Shown: positions 9,776 to 19,421 of the stretch, in pieces
Layout: each line of letters opens with the position of its first letter
Numbering within the stretch: position 1 is the first letter of the stretch
DNA from: Verrucomicrobiales bacterium
GTDB taxonomy: Bacteria; Verrucomicrobiota; Verrucomicrobiia; Limisphaerales; J093
Assembly (NCBI GenBank): GCA_015075445.1
Contig: JABTUJ010000002.1
Location: 310,001 to 374,000, forward strand
Reading direction: 5' to 3'
DNA: 64,000 bases
The notes under the pieces: generated by a model
The model's input: only the letters and a program-made list of their open reading frames with translations
The model's database searches: none
What the model was told of the DNA's origin: nothing
Made by a program: the position numbers and the translations under genes

Positions 9776-10672
9776 ATGACCTCCCAACGAATCAGTCCGC
9801 AGGTTCTTGCCGCCGCCTTCCCCGATCTGAGCGGCTTTGACTTCATCAGCACCGGTAGCTACAAGACTGTTTACCGAGTCTCACTCGCAAACGGCGTGCA
9901 GGAGGTGCTCAAAGTGATTCGGCTCCCGATCCGCGGCCAGACTGAGGACGAGCAGGCTCTCCGCCGTCAAGAGTTGGGGCGCGCCCAGCGTGAAGTGAGC
10001 CTGCTCCGAGATTGCCGCAGCCCCTTCGTGGTCAGGCTCGGCTCCGTGCCGCCGGTCATCCGTCAACTCGACGGTGACGATTGCGTTGTGTACACGGAAG
10101 AATTTCTGCCCGGACGCGAGTTGCGCGAACTGATAGACGCGGCCAATCTGCCGACTGTCCACGAGATCAAGCTCCTCCTGACCTGCCTAACGCGTGCGAT
10201 TCAGGCGCTCTGGACGCAACAGCACACGGTCCATCGGGACATCAAGCCGGGGAACATTCTCGCGACAGGGATCAAGGACCGACCCTATGTCCTGCTCGAT
10301 TTGGGCATTGCCTACAACGTGAGGGAACCGGGACTGACGGCCAAACCAGAGCTCATCCCCGCGACGCCAAGATACATGGCGCCAGAGATGTTGGACCCCA
10401 ATTTCCGGGAAAACCTCAGCTACAGGGCGGATTTGTATGCGAGCGGCGTCACGGCATTCGAGTTTGCCACCGGCGGTATTCACCCTCTGGCACGCACCGA
10501 GGATGACTTGGTGCAGACGATCACCCGGATTCTGCGGCAAGAGCCCCGTCGCCTGGCGAATGAGCGGCGAGACCTGCCAGCACCGCTGACGAACCTGATT
10601 GATCAGCTAAACAAGAAGAACCCGGCGTTGCGGCCCGGCAACCTTAACCTACTATTGCAGCAACTTGCCTGA
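9776..10672 (+). CDS. Serine/threonine protein kinase inside the type I R-M operon
   Basis: The 298-residue protein is a complete Hanks-type kinase domain and nothing else. It shows a glycine loop (STGSYKTVYRV), the ATP lysine in EVLKV (K46), a helix-C glutamate (REVSLL), the catalytic loop HRDIKPGN at 153-160, DLG in place of DFG at 175-177, and MAPEM. The active residues are present. There is no membrane segment or sensor domain, so it is cytosolic. It begins 14 bp after hsdS and ends 4 bp before the next gene. That fixes it within the hsdM-hsdS-kinase-X-hsdR cluster. A role in regulating or supplementing phage defence is an inference. Confidence 0.9.
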   Translation: MTSQRISPQVLAAAFPDLSGFDFISTGSYKTVYRVSLANGVQEVLKVIRLPIRGQTEDEQALRRQELGRAQREVSLLRDCRSPFVVRLGSVPPVIRQLDGDDCVVYTEEFLPGRELRELIDAANLPTVHEIKLLLTCLTRAIQALWTQQHTVHRDIKPGNILATGIKDRPYVLLDLGIAYNVREPGLTAKPELIPATPRYMAPEMLDPNFRENLSYRADLYASGVTAFEFATGGIHPLARTEDDLVQTITRILRQEPRRLANERRDLPAPLTNLIDQLNKKNPALRPGNLNLLLQQLA

Positions 10673-10676
10673 GCTT

Positions 10677-11879
10677 ATGCAAATCCTCGCGCAACATGGT
10701 CCGAAACCTGGAGATCGAATCTCTGCTGCACTGGCTGATGGTCTGTTGGATGGCGTGATCTACGGTGCTCGCGACATCGCACCCAGTCGATTGCTTGAGA
10801 AGTGCCGCGAACAAGCTGATGGGCACCCGGCGAGCCTCCGACTCTTTGACCCGCAGTACTATGCCTGCCTGTTTGCGTCAGAGCCGGGCGTACGTTTAGG
10901 AGCGCTGAACGGGGACGAGGCCTATCCCTATTTCGCGGGGCGACGGCGACGCGACCTGGAGCAAGAGAACCGAGTGGTCGCTGACTTGGAAGCGTGTCTC
11001 GCATATCAGAAGACACTCCCGGTGACCGCGTTCATCTCGCCCAACATTGTTGTCCGGCGCTCCCTGGATTCGGTGGAGGGTACCATCGCCAAGGATTTTC
11101 TACGCCACGCCGGCTTGACTCACGCGCAGTTGCACGACCCGCGGCCGGTCTTCGCCACGCTCGCGCTTTCCATTGACGCGCTGCGTGATCGAATCGAATT
11201 GCAGAACTTCCTGCAGGAGGTGACCGAGCTGGGGAATCCGCCTGCGGGGTTCTATCTGCTCGTTGAGCATCCGGATCATGATATTCCTCCGACCCTGGAG
11301 GAGCCAGACGTCCTGTCCCGCTGGATGCTGATTAATCGTGTGCTAAGTGTAAGCGGCTATCAGGTCATCAATGGTTATGCAGACGTGCTCACGCCGTACT
11401 TGGGCGCCGCAGGAGCGACAGCGGTCGCGAGTGGCTGGTTTAACACCCTGAAGGTCTTTTCCCTCAAGAAGTTCGCGCCAGCTGCTGGAATCGCGCGTCA
11501 GCCAGTGCCTCGATACACCAGTGCCCAATTGCTCAAGAGCATTCGGCATACGGAACTCGAACAGCTTCGCACCGAGTTTCCCGTGGTGTTGAATGGCGGT
11601 CCAATGGACGCCCACTATGAGGAAGATGAAGGCTCGCGTCCCTCATCGACTGGTGAAGCGCTGCAGAATTGGGAATGCCTGCGACGGCTGGACCGATTGG
11701 CAATGCCGGCCGATGCAGGCGAATCGCTGAAGCGGATCGGCGAGGCGCTGGATCGCGCCGAGGAAACCTATGCGCAAATCGGAGCGTCGGGTCTGACGCT
11801 ACGCGAGCGGTCCAACAAAGAACACATCCAGTACCTTCGCGAAGAACTATCCTCGTTTCGGGAGCTTGCTGAAATCTAG
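10677..11879 (+). CDS. Unknown 400-aa protein paired with the defence-island kinase
   Basis: I do not recognise the family. The start ATG 10677 is 4 bp after the kinase stop, so the two are almost certainly co-expressed. The sequence has alternating strand-helix stretches (FYLLVEHPDHDIPP, YQVINGYADVLTPYLGAAG, GATAVASGWFNTLKVFS). These loosely resemble a TIM-barrel enzyme, with a charged helical C-terminus (LTLRERSNKEHIQYLREEL). There is no signal peptide, membrane segment or cysteine cluster. It may be the kinase substrate or an effector whose activity the kinase controls. The 3' end overlaps the minus-strand gene by 33 bp. Confidence 0.75.
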   Translation: MQILAQHGPKPGDRISAALADGLLDGVIYGARDIAPSRLLEKCREQADGHPASLRLFDPQYYACLFASEPGVRLGALNGDEAYPYFAGRRRRDLEQENRVVADLEACLAYQKTLPVTAFISPNIVVRRSLDSVEGTIAKDFLRHAGLTHAQLHDPRPVFATLALSIDALRDRIELQNFLQEVTELGNPPAGFYLLVEHPDHDIPPTLEEPDVLSRWMLINRVLSVSGYQVINGYADVLTPYLGAAGATAVASGWFNTLKVFSLKKFAPAAGIARQPVPRYTSAQLLKSIRHTELEQLRTEFPVVLNGGPMDAHYEEDEGSRPSSTGEALQNWECLRRLDRLAMPADAGESLKRIGEALDRAEETYAQIGASGLTLRERSNKEHIQYLREELSSFRELAEI

Positions 11880-12437
11880 ATCTAAGAAAAAGCGCAGGGC
11901 CTTCTCCCAAGCGTGGCGGTTAAGTGGAGTGCGCGAACGTGGCGTACACCACTTTCGGATCCGTCCCGATGTCGCATCGAATCCCCACAGCCCCACCCGA
12001 AGGCGGCGAAAGGTCGGAAGAAACTGAGCTGCCGTTTTGGCCGTTTGCGTCGGGAGTACCAGAAGGGAACGGTGCGCGAAGTAACGGTAGCGAAATGCTT
12101 GGTGCAGCCCTTTGCGCCAGTCGGAGACTTTGCCCTCGATCGCAGTCAACCGAACCCGCCTCTTGAGCGCCAAGCCCGTGAAGTCATCGGGCATCTGCCC
12201 GTTCTCCCAAGCCAGCCACACGAGGTCGGCACGACCAAAGCCCTCCACGCCGAACTCGCGGCTGGCAATCGCGGCTTCCCGCTCAACCCTCAGATAAACC
12301 GACTCGAACCTGCGCAAGAAACCAGACTCGGACCGCTTCTGTGCCGAGGACGGGGGCAAATTGTGCCGCGTGTCTTGGCTCAGCGACTTTACAAATACCG
12401 GGCCAGGTGCCTTGGCCGCTATCGCCGTTGGGTTCAT
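11847..12437 (-). CDS. Putative PD-(D/E)XK-like nuclease, opposite strand in the R-M island
   Basis: The 196-residue protein has an order that fits the restriction-endonuclease-like fold: helix, then GFGRADLVWLAWENGQ, then LTAIEGKVSDWRKGLHQAFRYRYFAHRSLLVLP. The D of RADL and the E-x-K of IEGK would be catalytic. The QAFRYR helix after the core strand is common in such nucleases. The similarity is judged by eye, so the fold is an inference. It runs against the operon, starts 18 bp before hsdR on the other strand, and has its own ATG at 12437. It could be a cargo gene inserted between the kinase pair and hsdR. Confidence 0.6.
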   Translation of the reverse strand: MNPTAIAAKAPGPVFVKSLSQDTRHNLPPSSAQKRSESGFLRRFESVYLRVEREAAIASREFGVEGFGRADLVWLAWENGQMPDDFTGLALKRRVRLTAIEGKVSDWRKGLHQAFRYRYFAHRSLLVLPTQTAKTAAQFLPTFRRLRVGLWGFDATSGRIRKWCTPRSRTPLNRHAWEKALRFFLDLDFSKLPKRG

Positions 12438-12455
12438 TGATTCGCGCCTAGGAAT

Positions 12456-15400
12456 ATGCCGTCAGAGCAGAAAACGCAAGCCGCTCGAATCGCGGTCTGC
12501 GAATCCATCGTCGAAGACGCTGCCCTGACGTGGTTCGGGGAGTTGGGCTATGCGGTCGGGCACGGACCGCAGATGGCGCCGGGCGAACCGGCCGCGGAAC
12601 GGGACGCCTTCAGCGAGGTGGTCTTGGTCGCCCGTTTGCGCCAGGCCATCCAGCGGCTGAATCCCCAGGTCCCTGAGGACGCTCGCGAGGACGCGCTACG
12701 GCAGGTGCTGCGAGTCGGGTCCCTCTCGGTGACGCGGACCAACCGTTCCTTCCACGAGATGTTGCGGGACGGTGTGACCGTGGAGTACCGCCGCCCGCAA
12801 GGAAGCATCGCCGTGGACCTGGTCCGGCTGGTGAGCTACGACGACCCGCTGGCCAACGACTGGCTGGTGGTCAACCAGTTCACCGTAGTCGAGGGGCAGC
12901 ACAACCGGCGGCCGGACATCGTGGTGTTCGTGAACGGCCTGCCGCTGGGCGTCATCGAGCTCAAGAACGCAGCGGACGAGGAGGCAACCATCTGGTCGGC
13001 CTTCCAGCAGCTCCAGACCTATCAGGAGCAGATCGGCAGCCTGTTGCAGTACAACGAAGTGCTGGTGGTATCCGACGGCACCCAGGCCCGCATCGGTTCC
13101 CTCACCGCCAGCCAGGAGTGGTTCAAGGTCTGGCGTACAATCGACGGCGAGGGGGATGCGCCCAGGACCGCGCTCGAGTTGGAGGTGCTGGTGCGGGGGG
13201 TGTTCGAGCCGCGCCGGTTCCTCGACCTGCTGCAGCACTTCATCGTGTTCGAGGAGGACCCGGACAGCGACCGCCTGCACAAGATCATCGCCGGCTACCA
13301 CCAGTTCCACGCGGTCAATGCGGCGGTCGAGGAGACCGTTCGCGCCAGCGGCATGGTTGGGACCACGGCACTGAAGGATTTGGGGAGGTCCTGGTCAGGT
13401 CGTATGCGCGATGGGCGACCCGGGGATCGTCGAGTCGGAGTGGTCTGGCACACGCAGGGCAGCGGGAAGAGCTTTTCGATGCTGTTCTACGCGGGCCGGA
13501 TCATCCGCCACCCAGCGATGGAGAACCCGACGCTGGTGGTGCTGACCGACCGCAATGATCTGGATGACCAACTCTTCGGCGTGTTCCAGCGTTGCCACGA
13601 ACTGCTGCGCCAGATGCCCGTGCAGGCGACGGATCGGGATCATCTACGTCGATTGCTGCAGGTCGCGAGCGGTGGGGTGGTCTTCACGACCCTGCAGAAG
13701 TTTCTCCCGGAAAGGGGCGAACGGATGCCAAAGCTGAGCGACCGCCGCAACATCGTGGTCATCGCCGACGAAGCGCACCGCAGCCAGTACGATCTGGTGG
13801 ACGGCCTCGCCCGGAATCTGCGCGATGCCCTCCCGAGTGCGTCATTCATCGGGTTCACCGGCACGCCCATCGAGAAGGCCGACGCCAACACCCGGGCGGT
13901 GTTCGGGGATTACATCAGCATCTACGACATTCAGCGGGCGGTAGCCGACAAGGCGACGGTGCCGATCTATTACGAGAGCCGGATCGCCAAGCTGGGCCTG
14001 AACCAGCAAGCATTGCCGAAGCTCGACGCCGAGTTCGACGAAATCACTGAGGGCGAGGAGTGGACCCACCGTGAGCGGCTAAAGCCCAAGTGGGCGGCGC
14101 TCGAGGCGGTGGTGGGGGACGCGAAGCGGATCCGGCTGATCGCCGCCGATCTCGTGTCGCACCTCGAGAAGCGGTGGGAGGCGTTGGACGGCAAGGCAAT
14201 GGTCGTCTGTATGAGCCGCCGCATCTGCGTGGACCTCTACAAGGCGATCATCGCGCTGCGACCCGGCTGGGCCAGCGCCAAGGACGATGGCGCCGAGGCC
14301 GAGGGGGCAAGCGACTGCGTGGTGAAGGTGGTGATGACCGGCAGCGCCGAGGACGGCCCCGAGTGGCAGCCACACATCCGCAACAAGGACAGGCGCCGCC
14401 GGCTGGCGAACCGGTTCAAGGACCCGCGGGACCCGTTCCGGATCGTGATCGTGCGTGACATGTGGCTGACCGGCTTCGATGCCCCCTGCCTGCATACCAT
14501 GTACGCCGACAAGCCGATGCAGGGCCATGGGCTCATGCAGGCCATCGCCCGCGTCAACCGCGTGTTCCGTGACAAGCCCGGCGGGTTGGTGGTGGATTAC
14601 CTCGGTCTCGCCGACCAGTTGCGGCACGCCCTCGCCGCGTACACCGAAAGCGGCGGCAAGGGGAACCCGACCTTCGACACCCGCCAGGCCATCACCGTGA
14701 TGCTCGAGAAGCACGGGATCGCCCGCGACCTGCTCCACGGCTTCAGTTGGGCGAAGTGGACCACGGGCACCCCGGCTCAGCGATTGGCGCTCATCCCTGT
14801 CGGCCAGGAACACATCCTTGCCCAGGAGGAAGGCAAGCAGCGGTTCGTGGCGGTCGTCACCGACCTATCCCGCGCCTTCGTCCTGTGCGCCGCCAGTGAT
14901 GAGGCGACGGCGATTCGTGATGACGTGTCGTTCTTCCAGGCGCTGCAGGCGGCGCTGAACAAGCAGACCACCGGCAGCCGGAAGACGCCCGAAGAGCTCG
15001 ACGCCGCGGTCCGCCAGCTCGTGTCCAAGGCCCTCGTCACGGAGGGACAGGTGATTGACGTGTTCACCGCGGCCGGGCTGCCCAAGCCGGACCTCAGCAT
15101 TCTGGATGACCGGTTCCTGGCCGAGGTGCGGGGTCTGAAGCACAAGAACGTCGCCGCCGAACTCCTGGAGAAGCTGCTCAAGGACGAGCTGAAAGTCCGG
15201 TCCAAGCGCAACCTGGTCTTGGCGCAACGGTTCAGCGAAAGACTCAAGCAGACCCTCAACGCCTACCACAACCGCGCCATCGCCACGCAGGAGGTGATCA
15301 AAGAGTTGATCAAGCTGGCGAAGGAGTTGAAAGCGGCAACGAAAGCCGGCCAGAAGCTGGGCCTGACGGAGGAGGAGAAGGCCTTCTATGATGCCTTGGC

Positions 15401-15647
15401 GGCCAACGAATCCGCCGTGCGCGCGATGGGGGTTCCCGAGTTGAAGGTGATCGCGGCGGAACTCATCACGAAGGTGCGTCAGAGCGTGACGATTGACTGG
15501 ACGGTGCGGGAAAGCGCCCGGGCGAAGATCCGGGTGCTCGTGAAGCGCATCCTCAACAAACACGGCTATCCTCCGGACCTGCAAGAGGAGGCGGTGAAGA
15601 CGGTACTGATGCAGGCGGAGTTGCTCTGTGCGGACTGGGTAAGGTAA
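12456..15647 (+). CDS. hsdR: Type I restriction endonuclease subunit HsdR
   Basis: The 1063-residue protein is of normal family length. An N-terminal PD-(D/E)XK nuclease ([21 protein letters not shown]154, E168, K170) precedes the SF2 translocase motor: Walker A TQGSGKS at 333-339, DEAH at 438-441, GFTGTP, and MQAIARVNR as motif VI. A helical C-terminus contacts HsdM. It cuts unmodified DNA after ATP-driven translocation. The frame is intact, unlike hsdS. It is separated from hsdM/hsdS by the kinase pair and the minus-strand nuclease-like gene, so it may need its own promoter. Confidence 0.95.
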   Translation: MPSEQKTQAARIAVCESIVEDAALTWFGELGYAVGHGPQMAPGEPAAERDAFSEVVLVARLRQAIQRLNPQVPEDAREDALRQVLRVGSLSVTRTNRSFHEMLRDGVTVEYRRPQGSIAVDLVRLVSYDDPLANDWLVVNQFTVVEGQHNRRPDIVVFVNGLPLGVIELKNAADEEATIWSAFQQLQTYQEQIGSLLQYNEVLVVSDGTQARIGSLTASQEWFKVWRTIDGEGDAPRTALELEVLVRGVFEPRRFLDLLQHFIVFEEDPDSDRLHKIIAGYHQFHAVNAAVEETVRASGMVGTTALKDLGRSWSGRMRDGRPGDRRVGVVWHTQGSGKSFSMLFYAGRIIRHPAMENPTLVVLTDRNDLDDQLFGVFQRCHELLRQMPVQATDRDHLRRLLQVASGGVVFTTLQKFLPERGERMPKLSDRRNIVVIADEAHRSQYDLVDGLARNLRDALPSASFIGFTGTPIEKADANTRAVFGDYISIYDIQRAVADKATVPIYYESRIAKLGLNQQALPKLDAEFDEITEGEEWTHRERLKPKWAALEAVVGDAKRIRLIAADLVSHLEKRWEALDGKAMVVCMSRRICVDLYKAIIALRPGWASAKDDGAEAEGASDCVVKVVMTGSAEDGPEWQPHIRNKDRRRRLANRFKDPRDPFRIVIVRDMWLTGFDAPCLHTMYADKPMQGHGLMQAIARVNRVFRDKPGGLVVDYLGLADQLRHALAAYTESGGKGNPTFDTRQAITVMLEKHGIARDLLHGFSWAKWTTGTPAQRLALIPVGQEHILAQEEGKQRFVAVVTDLSRAFVLCAASDEATAIRDDVSFFQALQAALNKQTTGSRKTPEELDAAVRQLVSKALVTEGQVIDVFTAAGLPKPDLSILDDRFLAEVRGLKHKNVAAELLEKLLKDELKVRSKRNLVLAQRFSERLKQTLNAYHNRAIATQEVIKELIKLAKELKAATKAGQKLGLTEEEKAFYDALAANESAVRAMGVPELKVIAAELITKVRQSVTIDWTVRESARAKIRVLVKRILNKHGYPPDLQEEAVKTVLMQAELLCADWVR

Positions 15648-15672
15648 AGGGGATCTCAGCAAGGCTCTGCAA

Positions 15673-16050
15673 TCACATGCAATGGTCTGCGAGCCTCTGC
15701 AAACCTCTGCAAGACTGTGGGATACCGTTTGTCAAGGGAGCTAAACAATCGCCAAACAAACCCTGATACGCCCAGATGAGCTTTGCAGGTGCAGGCCGAG
15801 CTCGGTTCGAAGCCCGCTCGTCAATCTTCTTGATCGCGAGGGCCGCGGCGCGCCGGACCTGTATTTCCGGATCGTTTAGGCAATCTCGCAGAGCGGGAGC
15901 GGCGGCCCGGGCAGATGGGTCGATGGCGGCTAGCGCTTCAGCAGCGGGTTTGCGAACCTGCCATTCCTCGTCGCCCAGCGCCTGGATCCGCGCCGGAACA
16001 GCCGGCGCGGATGTCGGCCCGAGGGCAGCCACCCGCTTGGCGGTTGCCAC
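15673..16050 (-). pseudogene. HEAT-repeat protein remnant
   Basis: The minus frame encodes two to three HEAT/PBS-lyase-like repeats (GDEEWQVRKPAAEALAAI, then DPEIQVRRAAALAIKKID), followed by an unrelated tail. No ATG or good ribosome site precedes it; the nearest plausible start is GTG at 16050. The open frame extends further upstream, but that part is a shadow of the zinc-ribbon gene. It is probably the broken end of a longer HEAT-repeat gene at the right border of the defence island. Confidence 0.4.
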
Positions 16051-16097
16051 CCGGCCGGCATGCGCTTCGCGGACCCCAAGGGAGCGATGGTCAGCGT

Positions 16098-16388
16098 CTA
16101 TTCGGAGCCGTAGCTTGTGAACGTTCGAGGCGATGGTGCCGTCAACTGAGCGTTGGTTCTCCGAACCACGCTGCGGTGTCCCCGGCGGATCGACTCCGGA
16201 TCGGGAAAGCACTCCGGACACCAGCCTCTCCCGTCGTAATCGAGGACCGACTGCTCGCCGGACCGCCACATTCCACCGCCGGAACCCGCGCTCGCTCGCC
16301 ACTTCTCGAAGTGTCGGCGCAGCCGCGTGAGCCCAAAATGGCCTCCGCACCGTTCACAGACGTAATCTCTCCTGAATGTGTCGAACAT
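16098..16388 (-). CDS. Small zinc-ribbon-like protein
   Basis: The 96-residue protein has two CxxC pairs about 43 residues apart (CERC at 11-14 and CPEC at 57-60), the spacing of a long zinc ribbon. A GGAGGGG ribosome binding site lies 6 nt before ATG 16388, strong support for this start and for the gene being real despite its size. The middle is basic (LRRHFEKWR). I do not recognise a family. It is alone on the minus strand, with the HEAT remnant downstream. Confidence 0.6.
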   Translation of the reverse strand: MFDTFRRDYVCERCGGHFGLTRLRRHFEKWRASAGSGGGMWRSGEQSVLDYDGRGWCPECFPDPESIRRGHRSVVRRTNAQLTAPSPRTFTSYGSE

Positions 16389-16692
16389 AGATCCCCTCCG
16401 ACTCTGAACCACGTTCTCTCCGGAGCGTGGTCGCTCACCCGACGTCGTACGCTGTCCCACTTCAGGACCCGGTCTGTGCACCAGACCGCGTGAACGGCCT
16501 TTGGCCATGGCGCCCGTTCCAACCGGTGCTCGCTGCCGCTCCCACACCACGCCCCCCTCCGAGACGCGGCCCGGGAGCCGTGGAGCTCCGGAGGCGTGGA
16601 ACCTCCGCGTCCGCCGCACTCGGAAGGTCGCGTCTGTGCGGACGGGTCGATCATGGTAGGAGTACATACGAATAAGATTAGCGACCTTGCTA

Positions 16693-16709
16693 TAGGGTGT
16701 TTACCCCAT
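16693..16709 (+). promoter_or_regulatory. Palindromic stress-regulon site, copy 1
   Basis: TAGGGTGTTTACCCCAT. The downstream block GGTACCGAAC starts 23 nt after CCCCAT. It lies 207 bp before copy 2. The same gene (16970) is the nearest plus-strand target. Confidence 0.6.
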
Positions 16710-16899
16710 ATGGGCCCTCCGCCGTCTCGCCGGGTACCGAACGGCCCGTGTGGCTCACGATTCGCTTTGAGGGACCCACGCTTCGGCGCTGCAGCCCGTA
16801 CGGCCGCTTCTCGTCCGCCCACCTCGATGGACGGTGCATTCACCAGCAAACTCGCGGGGCGGGACCAGACGGGGGGGCGGGGCGCGGCAACCACCGCGC

Positions 16900-16916
16900 T
16901 GGGGTGAACACCCCAT
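16900..16916 (+). promoter_or_regulatory. Palindromic stress-regulon site, copy 2
   Basis: TGGGGTGAACACCCCATAGC with GGTATCGTTC exactly 21 nt after CCCCAT. It is 54 bp before the DUF2007 gene at 16970. Confidence 0.7.
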
Positions 16917-16969
16917 AGCACCGGCGTGGGCTGCGTGGGTATCGTTCATCCTGAACATAGACGCCTGCC

Positions 16970-17281
16970 ATGAAATGCGTGCTCAGCTCATCCGCCAGTG
17001 CTGAACTGGCCTTGCTCAAGAACATCCTGCAGAACGCGGGCATCCGGTGCATCGAGCTCAACGAGCAGATGGCCCAGACCATTCCCTTGGCGCCCTTCCA
17101 AGCCGAGCTCTGGGTGGAGAACGAGGCGGATTATGCCCCGGCGCTGGCCCTCCTCGCCGAGTGGCATCATCCGACCCACACCGGGGGACCCGCCTGGAAG
17201 TGCTCCCAGTGCGGCGAGACGTTGGGAAGTCAGTTCAGCAAGTGTTGGAAGTGCGGCCAACGGCGGGCTGCCTCCGCCTGA
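16970..17281 (+). CDS. DUF2007-like signal-transducing protein with C-terminal zinc ribbon
   Basis: The 103-residue protein begins with the DUF2007 pattern (LSSSASAELALLKNILQNAGIRC, then LWVENEADYAPALALL). This is a small fold related to PII-like proteins and thought to be regulatory. It ends in a four-Cys zinc ribbon (CSQCGETLGSQFSKCWKCGQ). It is cytosolic. It is followed 46 bp later by the PilT-like gene and preceded by two palindromic sites, so the pair is likely one operon of the proposed regulon. The ligand is unknown. Confidence 0.8.
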   Translation: MKCVLSSSASAELALLKNILQNAGIRCIELNEQMAQTIPLAPFQAELWVENEADYAPALALLAEWHHPTHTGGPAWKCSQCGETLGSQFSKCWKCGQRRAASA

Positions 17282-17326
17282 GACTTCCGGCTTGCCAGAC
17301 CGCGGGAGGAGCGCGGATTCGACCCC

Positions 17327-18454
17327 ATGGAACGTATTACCCCGGAAACCTCGCTAGGCCGGGTACTGACCTGGTGCAGGACCGTCCAGGCTACCGATGT
17401 CCACACGCAGGCGGACCACCTTTATACCTACCGTGTGGACGGCCGCCTGCTCCGCATCCCCGCCGTCGAGTTCCCGGCGCCCACCAATGACGACATCATG
17501 CGGCTGCTGCGCGAGGCGTTCTCCGTGTCCATCTGCGAGCGCATCGAGAAGCAGCTTGAACTGGACCTGAGTTTCATCTGCGGGGAGGTGCGGTACCGCG
17601 CCATCTTCAGCAAGCAGCAAGGGAAGCAGTCGTTCTCGTGTCGGGTGGTGCGGCAGCACCACAACCGTTTGGATGACCTGGAGCTGCCGGCCACGTTGGC
17701 CAGCCTGGTCCAGGAACCGCGCGGCCTGCTGCTCATCGCCGGCGGCAGCGGTCAGGGGAAGAGCACCACGGCGCGCGGCTTGCTGCAGGAACTCAATGAA
17801 ACCCAGCCCCTCCGGGTGATCACCATCGAAGACCCGATCGAATACCTCTTCGCCGAAGGCCAATGCCAGTTCGAACAACGCGAGGTGGGCATCGACACCG
17901 CGTCCTTCGCGGATGGCATCCGCAGCGCCCTGCGGCAGGACCCCAACGTGATCTACATCGGCGAGATCCGCGATCAGGAGAGCATTCTCGCCGCCATGCA
18001 GGCGGCGGAGACCGGCCACTTGGTCTTGACCACGCTGCATGCCGATTCGGTGCCGCAGACCATCGACCGAATCCGGGAGTTCTACCCTGCCAACGAACAG
18101 GAGAATGCCAGTGCCCTGCTCGCCCGGAGTCTGAACGCGATCCTCTGCCAGCGGCTGGTTCCGGGCACGGATGGTCGGCGGGTTCCCTGTCTGGAGATCA
18201 TGAAGCGCAATGCCGGCACGCAGGAAGCCATCAGCACGAACGATCTCCGCTTGCTGGCGGGCATCATTGAAGCCTCCGCCAGTGAGGGGATGCACAGCTT
18301 CGACCAGCACCTCCTGCACCTCCTGCAAGATGGACGCGTGACCGAAGCAGCCGCCCGGCACGCCGCCAGCAACTGGAACCGCCTGCAGATGGAGATGCGC
18401 GGTTACGCCCGGCAGATGCCCGGCATCCTCAAACGGGATTCGGACCGGCGATAG
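17327..18454 (+). CDS. PilT/PilU-like type IV pilus retraction ATPase
   Basis: The 375-residue protein is the usual PilT length. The N-terminal PAS-like domain is followed by the RecA-like core with Walker A GGSGQGKST (139-147; most PilT have GPTGSGKST), ITIEDPIEY (Asp box), IYIGEIRD (Walker B region) and HLVLTTLHAD (His box). It would power retraction of type IV pili as a hexamer at the inner membrane. No other pilus gene lies in the window, so this is an orphan copy. It is probably co-transcribed with the DUF2007 gene. Confidence 0.9.
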   Translation: MERITPETSLGRVLTWCRTVQATDVHTQADHLYTYRVDGRLLRIPAVEFPAPTNDDIMRLLREAFSVSICERIEKQLELDLSFICGEVRYRAIFSKQQGKQSFSCRVVRQHHNRLDDLELPATLASLVQEPRGLLLIAGGSGQGKSTTARGLLQELNETQPLRVITIEDPIEYLFAEGQCQFEQREVGIDTASFADGIRSALRQDPNVIYIGEIRDQESILAAMQAAETGHLVLTTLHADSVPQTIDRIREFYPANEQENASALLARSLNAILCQRLVPGTDGRRVPCLEIMKRNAGTQEAISTNDLRLLAGIIEASASEGMHSFDQHLLHLLQDGRVTEAAARHAASNWNRLQMEMRGYARQMPGILKRDSDRR

Positions 18455-18536
18455 CTTCTCCCAGCGCGGGTCGCACCGCCTCCACCGGCGCGAGACGGGC
18501 CGCGGAATCCGCTGTCCGGCCGAACCGGCAACACGC

Positions 18537-18553
18537 TGGGGTGAACACCCCAT
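18537..18553 (+). promoter_or_regulatory. Palindromic stress-regulon site, copy 3
   Basis: TGGGGTGAACACCCCATGGC with GTAGCTTGCC exactly 21 nt after CCCCAT, among the best copies. It points right, but the next gene is the 3' end of the minus-strand response regulator. A transcript from here would be a small RNA or antisense. A 28-codon frame at 18600 (MRSWSSCPACARARFERPPP) is the only short frame. Confidence 0.65.
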
Positions 18554-18734
18554 GGCCGGCGAGTGCCGCGCCGCGTAGCTTGCCCTGTCAGACTTCCGGA
18601 TGCGCTCATGGTCCTCATGTCCCGCCTGCGCACGTGCCCGGTTCGAGCGGCCTCCCCCAAGCTCTTGGACCGGGCTTTCTCTGTAGCACCGGCCGCGGAC
18701 GCGCGCCTGCTTCGGGAAAGACCGCGGCGGGGCC

Positions 18735-19421
18735 TTAGACGATCGTCACCTGCACACTGCTTTCGATCACGCCGGCCGCGATGGCGTAGCGGGTGAGCCC
18801 CGCGGTATCGTGGATGTGGAGCTTCTCCATGAGGCGCTGGCGGTGCTTCTCGATGGTCTTGACGCTGATGCCCAGTTCGGCCGCGGCCTGCTTGTTGGCC
18901 TGGCCTTCGGCGATGAGCTGGAGCACCTCCGCCTCGCGGGGGGTCAGCCGCGCCAGCTTTGGCTGGTGGCGGGCTCCGCGAGCCGACGACGCCTCCTCCG
19001 ACCGGGACAGGCGCCGGGCGATGGCGGGGCTGAACGAGGTCCGCCCCGCGTGGACTTCCCGCACCGCGCGGCACAAGATGCTGGCCGAGGTGTGTTTGAG
19101 CAGGTAGCCCGCGCCGCCCAGCGTGCTGACCTGTTCGATGTAGGCATCGTCGCTGTGAGCGGAGAGGATCAGCACTTTCGCCGTCGGCACCGCCGCGAGG
19201 ATCTGCCGCGTAGCCTCCAACCCGTTGAGCAGCGGCATCGCGATGTCCATCACCACCACCCTCGGCAGGAGGCGCTTGGCCATGGCCACGGCCTGCCGCC
19301 CGGTCTCCGCCTCGCCCACCACTTGAATATCGGGTTCGGCCTCCAGCAGCGTCCGGAGTCCTTCGCGGACGACCGTGTGGTCGTCGGCCAAAAGCACGGT
19401 GATGAGTTTCATGGCGGTCAT
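18735..19421 (-). CDS. NarL/FixJ-type response regulator (LuxR-family HTH)
   Basis: The receiver domain has the acidic pair ADDH, the phospho-acceptor Asp in VVVMDIAMP and the conserved Lys in LLKH. A linker leads to a LuxR-type helix-turn-helix (LTPREAEVLQLIAEGQANKQAAAELGIS, broken here as LTPREAEVLQL and KTIEKHR). The gene is last in a four-gene minus-strand operon. The start chosen is the ATG at 19421, which overlaps the kinase stop as ATGA, a sign of translational coupling; a later ATG at 19412 is also possible. It is the evident partner of the adjacent NarX-like kinase. Confidence 0.92.
   Translation of the reverse strand: MTAMKLITVLLADDHTVVREGLRTLLEAEPDIQVVGEAETGRQAVAMAKRLLPRVVVMDIAMPLLNGLEATRQILAAVPTAKVLILSAHSDDAYIEQVSTLGGAGYLLKHTSASILCRAVREVHAGRTSFSPAIARRLSRSEEASSARGARHQPKLARLTPREAEVLQLIAEGQANKQAAAELGISVKTIEKHRQRLMEKLHIHDTAGLTRYAIAAGVIESSVQVTIV

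Larger units (their letters stand above)
16389..16969. other. 580-bp intergenic region with two copies of the palindrome
   Basis: This region lies between the divergent zinc-ribbon and DUF2007 genes. The only structure I can support is the two palindromic sites at 16693 and 16900. The open frames crossing it are compositionally driven and show no domain. Confidence 0.5.

Noticed and set aside
16142..16921. Minus-strand frame of 259 codons over the zinc-ribbon gene
   Set aside because: Compositional shadow in a different frame from the gene that has the GGAGGGG ribosome site and CxxC pairs.
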